Assembly: GCF_022919075.1 (NCBI RefSeq)
Contig: NZ_CP095078.1
Coordinates: forward strand, 1,736,001 to 1,800,000
Source: Nocardioides sp. W7
Lineage (GTDB): Bacteria; Actinomycetota; Actinomycetes; Propionibacteriales; Nocardioidaceae
DNA length: 64,000 bases
Reading direction: 5' to 3'
Shown here one piece after another: positions 16,839-31,622 of the stretch (within the stretch, counting starts at the first letter, position 1; every line of letters begins with the position of its first letter). Position numbers and translations under genes: made by a program. The notes below the pieces were generated by a model, which made no database searches, was not told the DNA's origin, and saw only the letters and a program-made list of their open reading frames with translations.

Positions 16839-17491
16839 CGAGCAGCCCGCACGACCCGGCCGGGAGCGCCGCGGCGCCGCGTTCCGCGCGGTTCCGGGCC
16901 GTGCTCCTCGTCGCCCTGGTCGTGCTGCTGCTCTGCTCCGCCGGCGCCGTCGTCTGGCTGCTCGCGGCCCGCGGCGGCGACGCCGAGGACCGACAGGGCC
17001 AGCGCGACGCGGTGATGAGCCAGGCCCGCCAGTTCATGCTCCGCAGCTACACCTACGGTCCCGACGACCTCGACGAGGCCGGCCGGCTGGCCGAGAACCG
17101 GGCCCAGGTCGAGGAGGTCGTGTCCGACAAGTTCGGTGCCGCCTACGAGGAGTCGATCGCCGCGATCGAGCAGCTGGTCAAGAGCCAGGGCGTCGGGCAG
17201 TCCGCGCAGGTGCACGGCGTCGGCGTGCAGTACCTCGACGGCGACTCGGCCCGCGCGCTCGTGGCGGGGGAGTCGACCTTCACCCAGCGTGCGGAGGACG
17301 GCAGCACCCAGGACGTCCAGACCCAGACCTTCCGGATGGTCGTCGACCTGGTCAAGGTCGACGGCGCCTGGCTGGTCGACGACTCCAACATCGCCTCCGC
17401 CGCGTCGCCCGATGCCGAACCGTCCGGCTCGCCCGCCGACACTCCGGCTCTCTCGCCGACTCCCTCGCCCACCGACGGAGCCGGCCGATGA
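16796..17491 (+). CDS. Mce-associated membrane protein (Mas)
   Basis: 231 residues. One transmembrane helix (AVLLVALVVLLLCSAGAVVWLLAA, residues about 34-57) follows a Pro/Ala-rich cytoplasmic tail, then an extracellular domain of the SnoaL/NTF2-like Mce-associated type (ALVAGESTFTQR ... TQTFRMVVDLVKVDGAWLVDD). Such proteins are encoded at the 3' ends of mce operons and are thought to stabilise or organise the complex. GTG 16796, with GGAGAGGAG just before it, overlaps mceF; ATG 16802 is an equally valid start. Confidence 0.85.
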   Translation: MEMALPSAPARPTVTSSPHDPAGSAAAPRSARFRAVLLVALVVLLLCSAGAVVWLLAARGGDAEDRQGQRDAVMSQARQFMLRSYTYGPDDLDEAGRLAENRAQVEEVVSDKFGAAYEESIAAIEQLVKSQGVGQSAQVHGVGVQYLDGDSARALVAGESTFTQRAEDGSTQDVQTQTFRMVVDLVKVDGAWLVDDSNIASAASPDAEPSGSPADTPALSPTPSPTDGAGR

Positions 17492-18252
17492 CGCCCACCT
17501 GGTACGACCTGCTCGGCGTCGATCCCGATGCTCCCGAGGCCGAGATCCGCGGGGCCTGGAAGGGCGCGATCGCCGAGCTCGACCCGGGCGACCGACGCTT
17601 CCGCACGCTCAACCAGGCGGCCGAGGTGCTGCTCGACCCCGTCCGACGGGCGGCGTACGACGCCGAGCTCGCCGCGCAGCAGCCGGTCGACGAGCTCGTG
17701 GGGGAGCCCTGGGAGGAGACCGCGGAGGAGACCGTCGCGAAGCCGGTGCCGACCTCCGGCCCGCGGCGCCGGGTGGTGCCGGCCTGGATGCTGCTCGGTG
17801 TCGGCGTGCTCACGGCGGCGCTGGTCGTCGCGGCGGCCCTGCTGGCCCGCCAGCCGTCCGACGACGCGGTGGCCGACGCGGCCCGGGCCGCCCAGGCCGC
17901 GGCGGAGCGGGCCGTGCCCCCGGTGCTGTCCTACGACGCCGCCGACCTCGAGGGCTCGCGGTCGGCGGCAGCGGCGTACCTCACCGCGTCGTACCAGAAG
18001 GAGCGCGACCAGCTCTTCGAGGAGGTCATCGACGCGAACGCGCCGAACACCGGCACCAGGCTGGCCACCTCGGTGGTCGACTCCAGCATCGTCCGGGCCA
18101 CCGACGACGACCGGGTGCAGGTGTTCCTCTTCATCGACCAGGCCGCCACGAACAAGGAGCAGACCGAGCCGCAGGTCACCCGCACCTGGGTGACGATGAC
18201 CATGGAGCGCGTCGAGGACGAGTGGCTGGTGGCCGCGATGCGGGTGGTCTGA
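17488..18252 (+). CDS. J-domain-like / Mce-associated fusion protein
   Basis: 254 residues. Residues 1-60 look like a DnaJ J-domain (TWYDLLGVDPDAPEAEIRGA ... FRTLNQAAEVLLDPVRRAAYD) but the HPD tripeptide is absent; LDPGD (31-35) stands in its place. A transmembrane helix follows at about 97-119 (MLLGVGVLTAALVVAAALLA), then an extracellular Mce-associated-type domain (SAAAYLTASYQKERDQLFEE ... TWVTMTMERVEDEWLVAAMR). It is coupled to the upstream gene by ATGA and ends the Mce operon. The cytoplasmic module probably docks a partner rather than stimulating DnaK, since HPD is needed for that. Confidence 0.82.
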   Translation: MTPTWYDLLGVDPDAPEAEIRGAWKGAIAELDPGDRRFRTLNQAAEVLLDPVRRAAYDAELAAQQPVDELVGEPWEETAEETVAKPVPTSGPRRRVVPAWMLLGVGVLTAALVVAAALLARQPSDDAVADAARAAQAAAERAVPPVLSYDAADLEGSRSAAAAYLTASYQKERDQLFEEVIDANAPNTGTRLATSVVDSSIVRATDDDRVQVFLFIDQAATNKEQTEPQVTRTWVTMTMERVEDEWLVAAMRVV

Positions 18253-18298
18253 GCCGGATCGTCCGGGCGACACGCGGGGTGGGTTTGTGCGGAACCGC

Positions 18299-18392
18299 TT
18301 GACCTGGGAGCCGACGCACCGCATGATCGACGCCAAGCTCGTCATTCCCGGCGCACGCAGATATTGTGTGGCGCCCTGGTTCGGGGTATCGT
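18299..18392 (+). promoter_or_regulatory. tandem promoters of rpoBC
   Basis: P1: TTGACC (18299-18304), 17 bp, CATGAT (18322-18327). P2: TTGTGT (18364-18369), 17 bp, TATCGT (18387-18392). Both lie in the 239-bp gap between the Mce operon and rpoB. No strong terminator for the Mce operon is visible, so some readthrough into rpoB is possible. Confidence 0.55.
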
Positions 18393-18491
18393 AGCGCTTT
18401 GCGTCTGCCCTCAAATGCGAGTCTCCTGCCCGGTGGTTGACTTAGTGGTGGGCCTGGACGCGATCCAGTGCGAACTGTCGAAGGACACCTC

Positions 18492-21971
<3,480 letters not shown>

Positions 21972-21982
21972 CCGGAGAACGC

Positions 21983-22018
21983 GCGGAGCGCTTGTTCCCA
22001 GGAACAGGCGCTCCGCGG
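21983..22018 (+). terminator. strong hairpin in the rpoB-rpoC gap
   Basis: CGCGGAGCGC and GCGCTCCGCG pair perfectly around a second stem (TTGTTCC/GGAACAG) in the 114-bp gap. rpoC has no obvious separate promoter and should be cotranscribed, so this may be a partial attenuator, a processing site or a stability element. There is no T-tract. Confidence 0.55.
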
Positions 22019-22085
22019 GGCCCAGCCCCTCCGCTCCGTCAGTCCACAAGCTTTGATTCAGAACTAACGAAGGACAACAGCCATC

Positions 22086-25964
<3,879 letters not shown>

Positions 25965-25974
25965 CATGCTCATG

Positions 25975-26012
25975 ACGAAGCCCCCAGCGCCTGTCGGCGC
26001 TGGGGGCTTCGT
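25975..26012 (+). terminator. rpoBC terminator
   Basis: A perfect 17-bp stem (ACGAAGCCCCCAGCGCC with GGCGCTGGGGGCTTCGT) has loop TGTC and starts 11 bp after the rpoC stop. With only short flanking A/T it can act in both directions, also serving the convergent kinase gene. Confidence 0.9.
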
Positions 26013-26064
26013 CGTGTGTGGGAGCTGCGTGGAGCTCGCTGGTGGGTGGTTGCGGTCGGTGAGT

Positions 26065-26095
26065 GCCGAGTCAGCACCAGTGGTGCTGACTCGGC
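26065..26095. repeat. perfect 15-bp palindrome plus a third half-copy
   Basis: GCCGAGTCAGCACCA, G, TGGTGCTGACTCGGC is a perfect inverted repeat. TGCTGACTCGGC recurs directly at 26106-26117, just before the 3' end of the kinase gene. It sits between convergent rpoC and kinase genes and could be the terminator of the latter. Confidence 0.6.
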
Positions 26096-26129
26096 CCGCT
26101 ACTTCTGCTGACTCGGCAAGGGCGGGGGA

Positions 26130-28133
26130 TCAGGGGTCGGGGAGGGTGACGGTGATGCGGGTGCCGGGGGTGGTGGGCTCGATGGTGAAGGTGCCGCGGA
26201 GCTCGGCGGCGCGCTCGCGCATCGAGCGCAGGCCGATGCCCGGGCGGGTGCCGGTGGCGACGCCGGTGCCGTCGTCCTCGACGACCAGGCGGACGCCGTC
26301 GTCGCAGCGGTCCAGGGTGACCTGGCAGCGGGTGGCGCCGGCGTGCCGGTAGGCGTTCAGGACCGCCTCCGCCGCGACGTGGTAGAGCGCGATCTGGCGG
26401 CGGCTGTCGATCCGGTCGGCGTCCTCGGCCCGGACGGCCACCGTGAACCGGCCCTGGTCGAAGCGCTCCACCAGCTGCTCGAGCGCCTCGCCGAGCCGAC
26501 CGTCCTCCAGCGCCGGGGGCAGCAGGTGCCGCGACATCTGCCGGACGTCCTCGGAGCGCTGGGCGAGCTCGTCCTGGAGCTGGGCGAGCATGTCGGCCTG
26601 ACCCGGCTCCAGGCCGGCGGTGCGACTGATGGCGGCCAGCGCGAGCGAGGTGCCGGCCAGTGAGGGGCCCAGGCTGTCGTGCAGCTCGCGGCGCAGCAGC
26701 CGACGCTCCTCCTGCCGCACGTCGACCAGCCTGGTCCTGGCCCCCTCCAGCTCCGCGTTGACCAGGGCGAGGTCGAGGGCGACGGCGACCAGGGCGGCGA
26801 GCTGCTCCACCAGCTCCAGGGTCCTCAGGTCGAGCCGCTCGCCCAGGGGCGCCTCCAGCACCAGCCGGCCGACGTCCTGACCGCGGCTGCGCAGCGGCAC
26901 CTCGACGGGGACGAACATCCGTCGCGGTCCGGCGCCGACCCGGAGGCCGCCACCGACGTCCTCGACCACCACGGCGCGCAGCCGCAGGCCGCGACGCAGG
27001 CCGTCGACCAGTCCCTCCAGGATCGACATCTCGCCGTGCCCGCGCTCGATGTCGGCCCCGAGTCGGTCGAGCAGCCGGCCGGCGTCCGCGCTGGAGCCGA
27101 AGACGAGCCGGTCGACCCGCACCTGCAGCCAGGTCCGCAGCGGCATCACGGCCAGCGCCAGGCCGGCCACCGCGACCAGCCCCGCCGACTCCCGACTCCA
27201 GGGCAGGTAGCGGCCGCCGAACCAGACCAGCACCAGGTAGGCGCCGACGACGGCGATCGTCAGCAGCGCGCCGACCAGGGCCCGGGAGACCGCCAGGTCG
27301 ACGCGGTACGACGGCTCCCGCACCACGAGCACGAACACCGCGGCGGGCAGCATCACCATCGCCGCGGAGAGCAGGAACGCGCCGAGCGGGACGGCGGGCC
27401 CCTCGGCCGCGAGGCCGGCCTCGAAGGCCAGGTAGGACAGCGAGAGCGCTAACAGGCTGACCATCAGCCAGCGCAGCGCGCGGCGCTCGGAGGCCACCGC
27501 GCGGTACGAGCGGAGCGCGAGGCGCAGGGCACCCAGGACCCCGGCGACGACGTAGACCGGGACGATCCACTCGTCGTACCGGGACGCGATGTCGGAGACG
27601 CGCGCCGAGGTCAGCGGGTGGTCGGGTGCGCCCTCCTGCTGGATCAGGAAGCGGCTCACCCCCGCACTGAGCGCCAGCACCCCGCCCGCCACCGAGGCGG
27701 AGAGCCGCAGCCCGGTCGGCGGGTCGCGCTCGATCAGCCACGGCAGCACCAGGATCGCGCACAGGGTGCCGGCGACCCACCCGGAGACGACCAGCTGCGA
27801 GACCAGGGCGTACGCCGGGGGCTGGGGATGCGCGACACCGAGGACGGCGTACTGGATCCCGAAGCTGGTGAGCGAGAAGCCGAACCCCACTCCGAGCAGG
27901 GCCCAGCCGACGACGTGGCCGCGGGCCACGACGAGGGCGCCGAACGGGCCGTAGAGGAGGGCAAGGAAGACGTCGGAGACGAAGAACTCCCGGTGCACCT
28001 CGAACGGCGGGTCGCCGGTCGAGGCGTTGACCAGGGCCAGCACCACCGCTGCGACGGCGAGTCCGGTCGAGAGCGCACCCAGGAGCACTGCGCTGCCACG
28101 CGCGACGCCGAGGGATCGGGGTGCGGCGGGCAT
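26130..28133 (-). CDS. sensor histidine kinase (HisKA_3 / NarL-type family)
   Basis: 667 residues. The N-terminal half has about ten hydrophobic segments (residues 1-330). A GAF-like region (about 350-450) is followed by a HisKA_3 dimerisation/phosphoacceptor helix (RRLLRRELHDSLGPSLAG, His in ELHDSL) and an ATPase domain with N-box ALYHVAAEAVLNAYRHAGA, and DDGTGV and GIGLRSMRERA loops. It should phosphorylate a LuxR-type response regulator, but none is adjacent, so it is an orphan. The signal is unknown. ATG 28133 lies 79 bp from the divergent reductase gene. Confidence 0.88.
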   Translation of the reverse strand: MPAAPRSLGVARGSAVLLGALSTGLAVAAVVLALVNASTGDPPFEVHREFFVSDVFLALLYGPFGALVVARGHVVGWALLGVGFGFSLTSFGIQYAVLGVAHPQPPAYALVSQLVVSGWVAGTLCAILVLPWLIERDPPTGLRLSASVAGGVLALSAGVSRFLIQQEGAPDHPLTSARVSDIASRYDEWIVPVYVVAGVLGALRLALRSYRAVASERRALRWLMVSLLALSLSYLAFEAGLAAEGPAVPLGAFLLSAAMVMLPAAVFVLVVREPSYRVDLAVSRALVGALLTIAVVGAYLVLVWFGGRYLPWSRESAGLVAVAGLALAVMPLRTWLQVRVDRLVFGSSADAGRLLDRLGADIERGHGEMSILEGLVDGLRRGLRLRAVVVEDVGGGLRVGAGPRRMFVPVEVPLRSRGQDVGRLVLEAPLGERLDLRTLELVEQLAALVAVALDLALVNAELEGARTRLVDVRQEERRLLRRELHDSLGPSLAGTSLALAAISRTAGLEPGQADMLAQLQDELAQRSEDVRQMSRHLLPPALEDGRLGEALEQLVERFDQGRFTVAVRAEDADRIDSRRQIALYHVAAEAVLNAYRHAGATRCQVTLDRCDDGVRLVVEDDGTGVATGTRPGIGLRSMRERAAELRGTFTIEPTTPGTRITVTLPDP

Positions 28134-28212
28134 GATCGATCATCCTGCCGCAGGAGTCCCGGCTACGAGGGCCGGATGCCCCGAACAGCCGGGCCGATGG
28201 GACAATCTGCGG

Positions 28213-29448
28213 GTGAGCATCCCCGCGAGGACCGACGTCCTGGTCGTCGGCGCCGGCCCCGCCGGTGCCGCTGCTGCGGCCTGGGCTGCGCGCGGCGGCG
28301 CCGACGTCGTGCTCGCCGACGCGGCGGTCTTCCCCCGCGACAAGACCTGCGGGGACGGGCTCACCCCCCGCGCGATCGGCGAGCTGCAGCGCCTCGGCCT
28401 CGAGGACTGGCTGCGCGCCCACACCGTCAACCAGGGCCTGCGGGCGCACGGCTTCGGCCAGACGCTCCTGCTGCCGTGGCCCGGTGGGTCGCTGCCCGAC
28501 TGGGGCTCGGCCGTCGCGCGCACCGAGCTCGACGACCACCTGCGCACCACGGCGCTGAAGTCCGGCGCCACCGGCATCGACGGCGCCCGCGCGGTCGACG
28601 TACGACGTGACGGCGAGCGGGTCGCCGCCGTCGTGTTCAAGACCGCCACCGGCACCGTCGAGATCGCGTGCGACACCCTCGTCGTCGCCGACGGGGTCCG
28701 CTCGCCGCTCGGCAAGATCCTCGGGCGGGAGTGGCACCGCGACACGGTGTACGGCGTCGCCGGACGCTCGTACGTCGCCTCCGAGCTGAGCGACGACCCG
28801 TGGATCAGCTCGCACCTGGAGCTGCGCGGGGAGGACGGGGACATCCTCAGCGGCTACGGCTGGATCTTCCCGCTCGGCACCGGCGAGGTGAACCTCGGCG
28901 TCGGCACGCTCGCGACCGCGAAACGGCCCACCGACATCGCCGTCCGACCGCTGATGGCGCACTACGCCGAGCAGCGCCGCGAGGAGTTCCGGCTCGGCGA
29001 CGAGCTGCGGGCCCCCACCTCCGCGCTCCTGCCGATGGGCGGGGCCGTCTCGCACGTCGCCGGGGCCAACTGGGCCCTGATCGGCGACGCGGCCGGCTGC
29101 GTGAACCCGCTCAACGGCGAGGGGATCGACTACGGCCTCGAGACCGGCCGGCTGGTGGCCGAGCTGATCGCCGACGGGGCGGCGCTGGACCGGGCCTGGC
29201 CCGCGCTGCTCAGCGAGCACTACGGCGAGGCGTTCTCGATCGCTCGCCGGCTCGCGGGGCTGGTCACCGTGCCGCGGCTGCTCCCCGCCCTCGGCCCGGT
29301 GGGCATGCGCTCGGACTGGCTGATGACCCTCGCGCTGCGCTGGATGGGCAACCTGGTGACCGACGAGGACCGCGACCGGGCGGCGCGGGTGTGGCGCTGG
29401 GCCGGCCGCCGCTCGATCGCCCGCGACCACCGACCGCCGTTCTCCTGA
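28213..29448 (+). CDS. geranylgeranyl reductase family FAD-dependent oxidoreductase (MenJ-like)
   Basis: 411 residues. Members reduce isoprenoid double bonds, for example in the menaquinone side chain (MenJ) or in archaeal-type lipids. The FAD-binding motif is [18 protein letters not shown]. The family stretch [18 protein letters not shown], then [11 protein letters not shown] and [20 protein letters not shown] (the second FAD motif), are all present. GTG 28213 is preceded by GACAAT (28201-28206) at 6 bp, suggesting a leaderless mRNA; a long in-frame extension upstream overlaps the divergent kinase and is rejected. A menaquinone role is inferred from actinobacterial relatives. Confidence 0.85.
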   Translation: MSIPARTDVLVVGAGPAGAAAAAWAARGGADVVLADAAVFPRDKTCGDGLTPRAIGELQRLGLEDWLRAHTVNQGLRAHGFGQTLLLPWPGGSLPDWGSAVARTELDDHLRTTALKSGATGIDGARAVDVRRDGERVAAVVFKTATGTVEIACDTLVVADGVRSPLGKILGREWHRDTVYGVAGRSYVASELSDDPWISSHLELRGEDGDILSGYGWIFPLGTGEVNLGVGTLATAKRPTDIAVRPLMAHYAEQRREEFRLGDELRAPTSALLPMGGAVSHVAGANWALIGDAAGCVNPLNGEGIDYGLETGRLVAELIADGAALDRAWPALLSEHYGEAFSIARRLAGLVTVPRLLPALGPVGMRSDWLMTLALRWMGNLVTDEDRDRAARVWRWAGRRSIARDHRPPFS

Positions 29449-30344
29449 TGCGCAACCTGCCGCACGAGCGTCGGCTGGCGGCGTACGCCGTGGTGCTCCG
29501 CGACGAGCAGGTGCTGTTGAGCCGGCTCGCGCCGCGCGTCAGCGCCAACGAGCTGTGGACCCTGCCCGGCGGCGGGGTCGAGCACGGCGAGGACCCGCGG
29601 GACGCGGTCGTGCGCGAGGTGCACGAGGAGACCGGGCTCGACGTCCGGGTGGGGGAGGAGGCGCGGGTCGACTCCCTCCACCAGCCCTCGGCGTGGCGGG
29701 GTGGTCGCCGGGTCGACGCCCACTCGGTGCGGCTGGTCTACGAGGGCTGGGTGCCGCGCGACGCACCCCCGCCGCGGGTCGTGGAGGTCGACGGGTCGAC
29801 GGTGGACGCGGCCTGGCACCCGGTCGCGGCGGTCCTGGACGGCACGGTGCCGACGGCGCCGCTGGTCCGCCTGGCCCTGCGCAGCCACGAGCCGTTCCGG
29901 CTGCAGCGGGTGGCGGCGTACGCCCTGGTGCGCCGGGGCGACGATGTGCTGCTCACCCGGATCTCCGAGCGCGGCTTCCACTCCGGCAGCTGGACGCTGC
30001 CCGGCGGCGGCATCGACCACGGCGAGGCGCCGCGGGAGGCGCTGGTGCGCGAGGTGCGCGAGGAGTGCGGGGTCGACTGCGTGGTCGGCGAGGTCCTGGA
30101 GGTGCACGACGTGCACTTCGGGGGTACGGCGCCGTCCGGCCGCCACGAGGACTTCCACGCCGTCCACCTGGTCTTCGCTGCCACGGTCCCCGACGACGCC
30201 GAGCCCCGCGTGCTCGAGGCGGACGGGACCACCGACGCCGCCGCCTGGGTGCCGCTCGCCGACGTGCGCGCCGGAGAGATCGACGTACTCGAGGTCGTCC
30301 GGGTGGCGCTGGACGCTGCCGACCGTCGTACTCCCGGGAGCTGA
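29448..30344 (+). CDS. tandem-Nudix-domain hydrolase
   Basis: 298 residues containing two complete Nudix domains. Each has an intact Nudix box: [23 protein letters not shown] at about residues 40-62 and [23 protein letters not shown] at about 187-209, with the REVxEE metal-binding core. Nudix enzymes hydrolyse nucleoside diphosphates linked to other groups; the substrate is not predictable here. The start overlaps the reductase stop by one base (TGATG), so the two are co-translated. The two halves are about 140 residues each and begin alike ([11 protein letters not shown] and [11 protein letters not shown]), which suggests an internal duplication. Confidence 0.85.
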   Translation: MRNLPHERRLAAYAVVLRDEQVLLSRLAPRVSANELWTLPGGGVEHGEDPRDAVVREVHEETGLDVRVGEEARVDSLHQPSAWRGGRRVDAHSVRLVYEGWVPRDAPPPRVVEVDGSTVDAAWHPVAAVLDGTVPTAPLVRLALRSHEPFRLQRVAAYALVRRGDDVLLTRISERGFHSGSWTLPGGGIDHGEAPREALVREVREECGVDCVVGEVLEVHDVHFGGTAPSGRHEDFHAVHLVFAATVPDDAEPRVLEADGTTDAAAWVPLADVRAGEIDVLEVVRVALDAADRRTPGS

Positions 30345-30350
30345 GCTGCG

Positions 30351-30490
30351 CGACCCGTCACTTTCTCGCCGTTTTTTGCGGCGTGTCGGAGAAGGAATGA
30401 CGGTTCGACCATCGGACGCCGACGTCCGTTGATCGAACCGTCGATCGTGCGTCGACACACCGCAATTCCTGCCGATTAAGTGACGGGTCG
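30351..30490. repeat. 140-bp co-centred nested palindrome
   Basis: Four inverted arms share one axis at 30420.5: CGACCCGTCACTT/AAGTGACGGGTCG (30351-30363 and 30478-30490, perfect 13), TTGCGGCGTGTCG/CGACACACCGCAA (12 of 13), ACGGTTCGA/TCGAACCGT (perfect 9) and CGGACG/CGTCCG (perfect 6). Internal loops are symmetric (12 and 12, 11 and 11, 4 and 4 nt). It fills the gap between convergent genes. It could be a bidirectional terminator, a structured RNA or a recombination site. Confidence 0.75.
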
Positions 30491-30500
30491 GCGAGTGGGA

Positions 30501-31622
30501 TCAGTACGCCGCGACCGCGGTCTCGCAGACGTTCAGCTCGGGACGGGCCCGGTTGTTGGTGAGCAGGTAGGACGAGACGATGAAGCTGCGCTTGACCTTC
30601 CCGACCTCGAAGAAGAGTCGCAGCATCCCGTTTCGGGGCAGGTCGATGCTGCCGACCAGTCCGGTCTCCGGGTCGTAGCCGATGCTCTCGCCGTCGACGT
30701 GCTGCTCCACCCGGCCCTCGCCGGTGACTGTCTCGACCCACACCCGGGCGCTGCGGTTGCGCATCGCCGGGGCCAGCGCGATGGTGCGCCGACCCTCGCG
30801 GGAGCCGGTGTCGGGCTCGCACCGCAGCTGCAGGGTGCCGAGCTGGGGCAGGTCGTACTCGGCGTGCTGGGTCGTGGCGGCGTCGGCGTCGCCGTGCCAG
30901 CTCACGCCCATCCGCGGGGCGTAGCGCGTGGTGAAGACGGCGTCAATCTTGCAGGAGCGCCACGACATCGGGTGCCGGAAGCCGGTCCACCACCAGTTCA
31001 GCTTGACCGACGTCACCGGCCGCGGCGCCGAGCCGGTGACCGGCTGGTTCCGGCCGGGGCGCTGGCTGATCACGCCGTCGAGGTAGCCGCTGGAGAAGTT
31101 CTCGATCCGGCCGCGCTGGTTGAGACCCTCGCTGGAGGTCGCGCCGGTGCCGCCGGTGCCGTCGTCGGCCGCGTCGGCGTACTGGTAGACCCGCGCGGTC
31201 TTGGTCGCGACCACGGCGCGGTTGTCCTTGGTCTCGTACTTCGCCATCCAGAACTGCGTCTCGGCGGAGCGGTCCTCGACCCGGAGCCGGAGGTACGTCG
31301 CGTTCGGCCGACACGTCATCGACAGTCGCCCGATCCCCGGGATCACCGCCGACTTGCTGTAGACCCGCCTCTTCTTGGTGCCCTTCCAGGAGACGGTGAC
31401 CTGCTGGACCCGGCGGTCGGACTGCTTCTTGCGCGCCGTCCGCATCGTCGCCGGCGCCCGCCCGGGGGTCCCGGCGCGGCTCGCGTCGAGCCTCACGACC
31501 CCCGAGGCGTCGCCGGTGGCGGCAGCCGCCGACGCGGAGGGTACGACGGAGCCGAGGCCCGCCGTCGCGAGCGTGAGGAGCAGGGGTACGGCGAGCCAGC
31601 GGCGGCTCCGAGACGGCGACAT
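30501..31622 (-). CDS. secreted protein of unknown function (last gene of the exopolysaccharide-like operon)
   Basis: 373 residues. Signal peptide of about 27 residues (LAVPLLLTLATAGLGSVVPS, then ASA). No family recognised. The mature part appears to contain related beta-rich segments: VIPGIGRLSMTCRPN, then YDLPQLGTLQLRCEPD and IDLPRNGMLRLFFEV share the pattern P-x-x-G-x-L-x-[ML]. Cysteines recur within these segments. Its ATG overlaps the upstream stop by one base (TGATG), so it is translationally coupled to the PstS-like lipoprotein. A role in binding or presenting the polymer outside the cell is inference from the operon only. Confidence 0.7.
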   Translation of the reverse strand: MSPSRSRRWLAVPLLLTLATAGLGSVVPSASAAAATGDASGVVRLDASRAGTPGRAPATMRTARKKQSDRRVQQVTVSWKGTKKRRVYSKSAVIPGIGRLSMTCRPNATYLRLRVEDRSAETQFWMAKYETKDNRAVVATKTARVYQYADAADDGTGGTGATSSEGLNQRGRIENFSSGYLDGVISQRPGRNQPVTGSAPRPVTSVKLNWWWTGFRHPMSWRSCKIDAVFTTRYAPRMGVSWHGDADAATTQHAEYDLPQLGTLQLRCEPDTGSREGRRTIALAPAMRNRSARVWVETVTGEGRVEQHVDGESIGYDPETGLVGSIDLPRNGMLRLFFEVGKVKRSFIVSSYLLTNNRARPELNVCETAVAAY

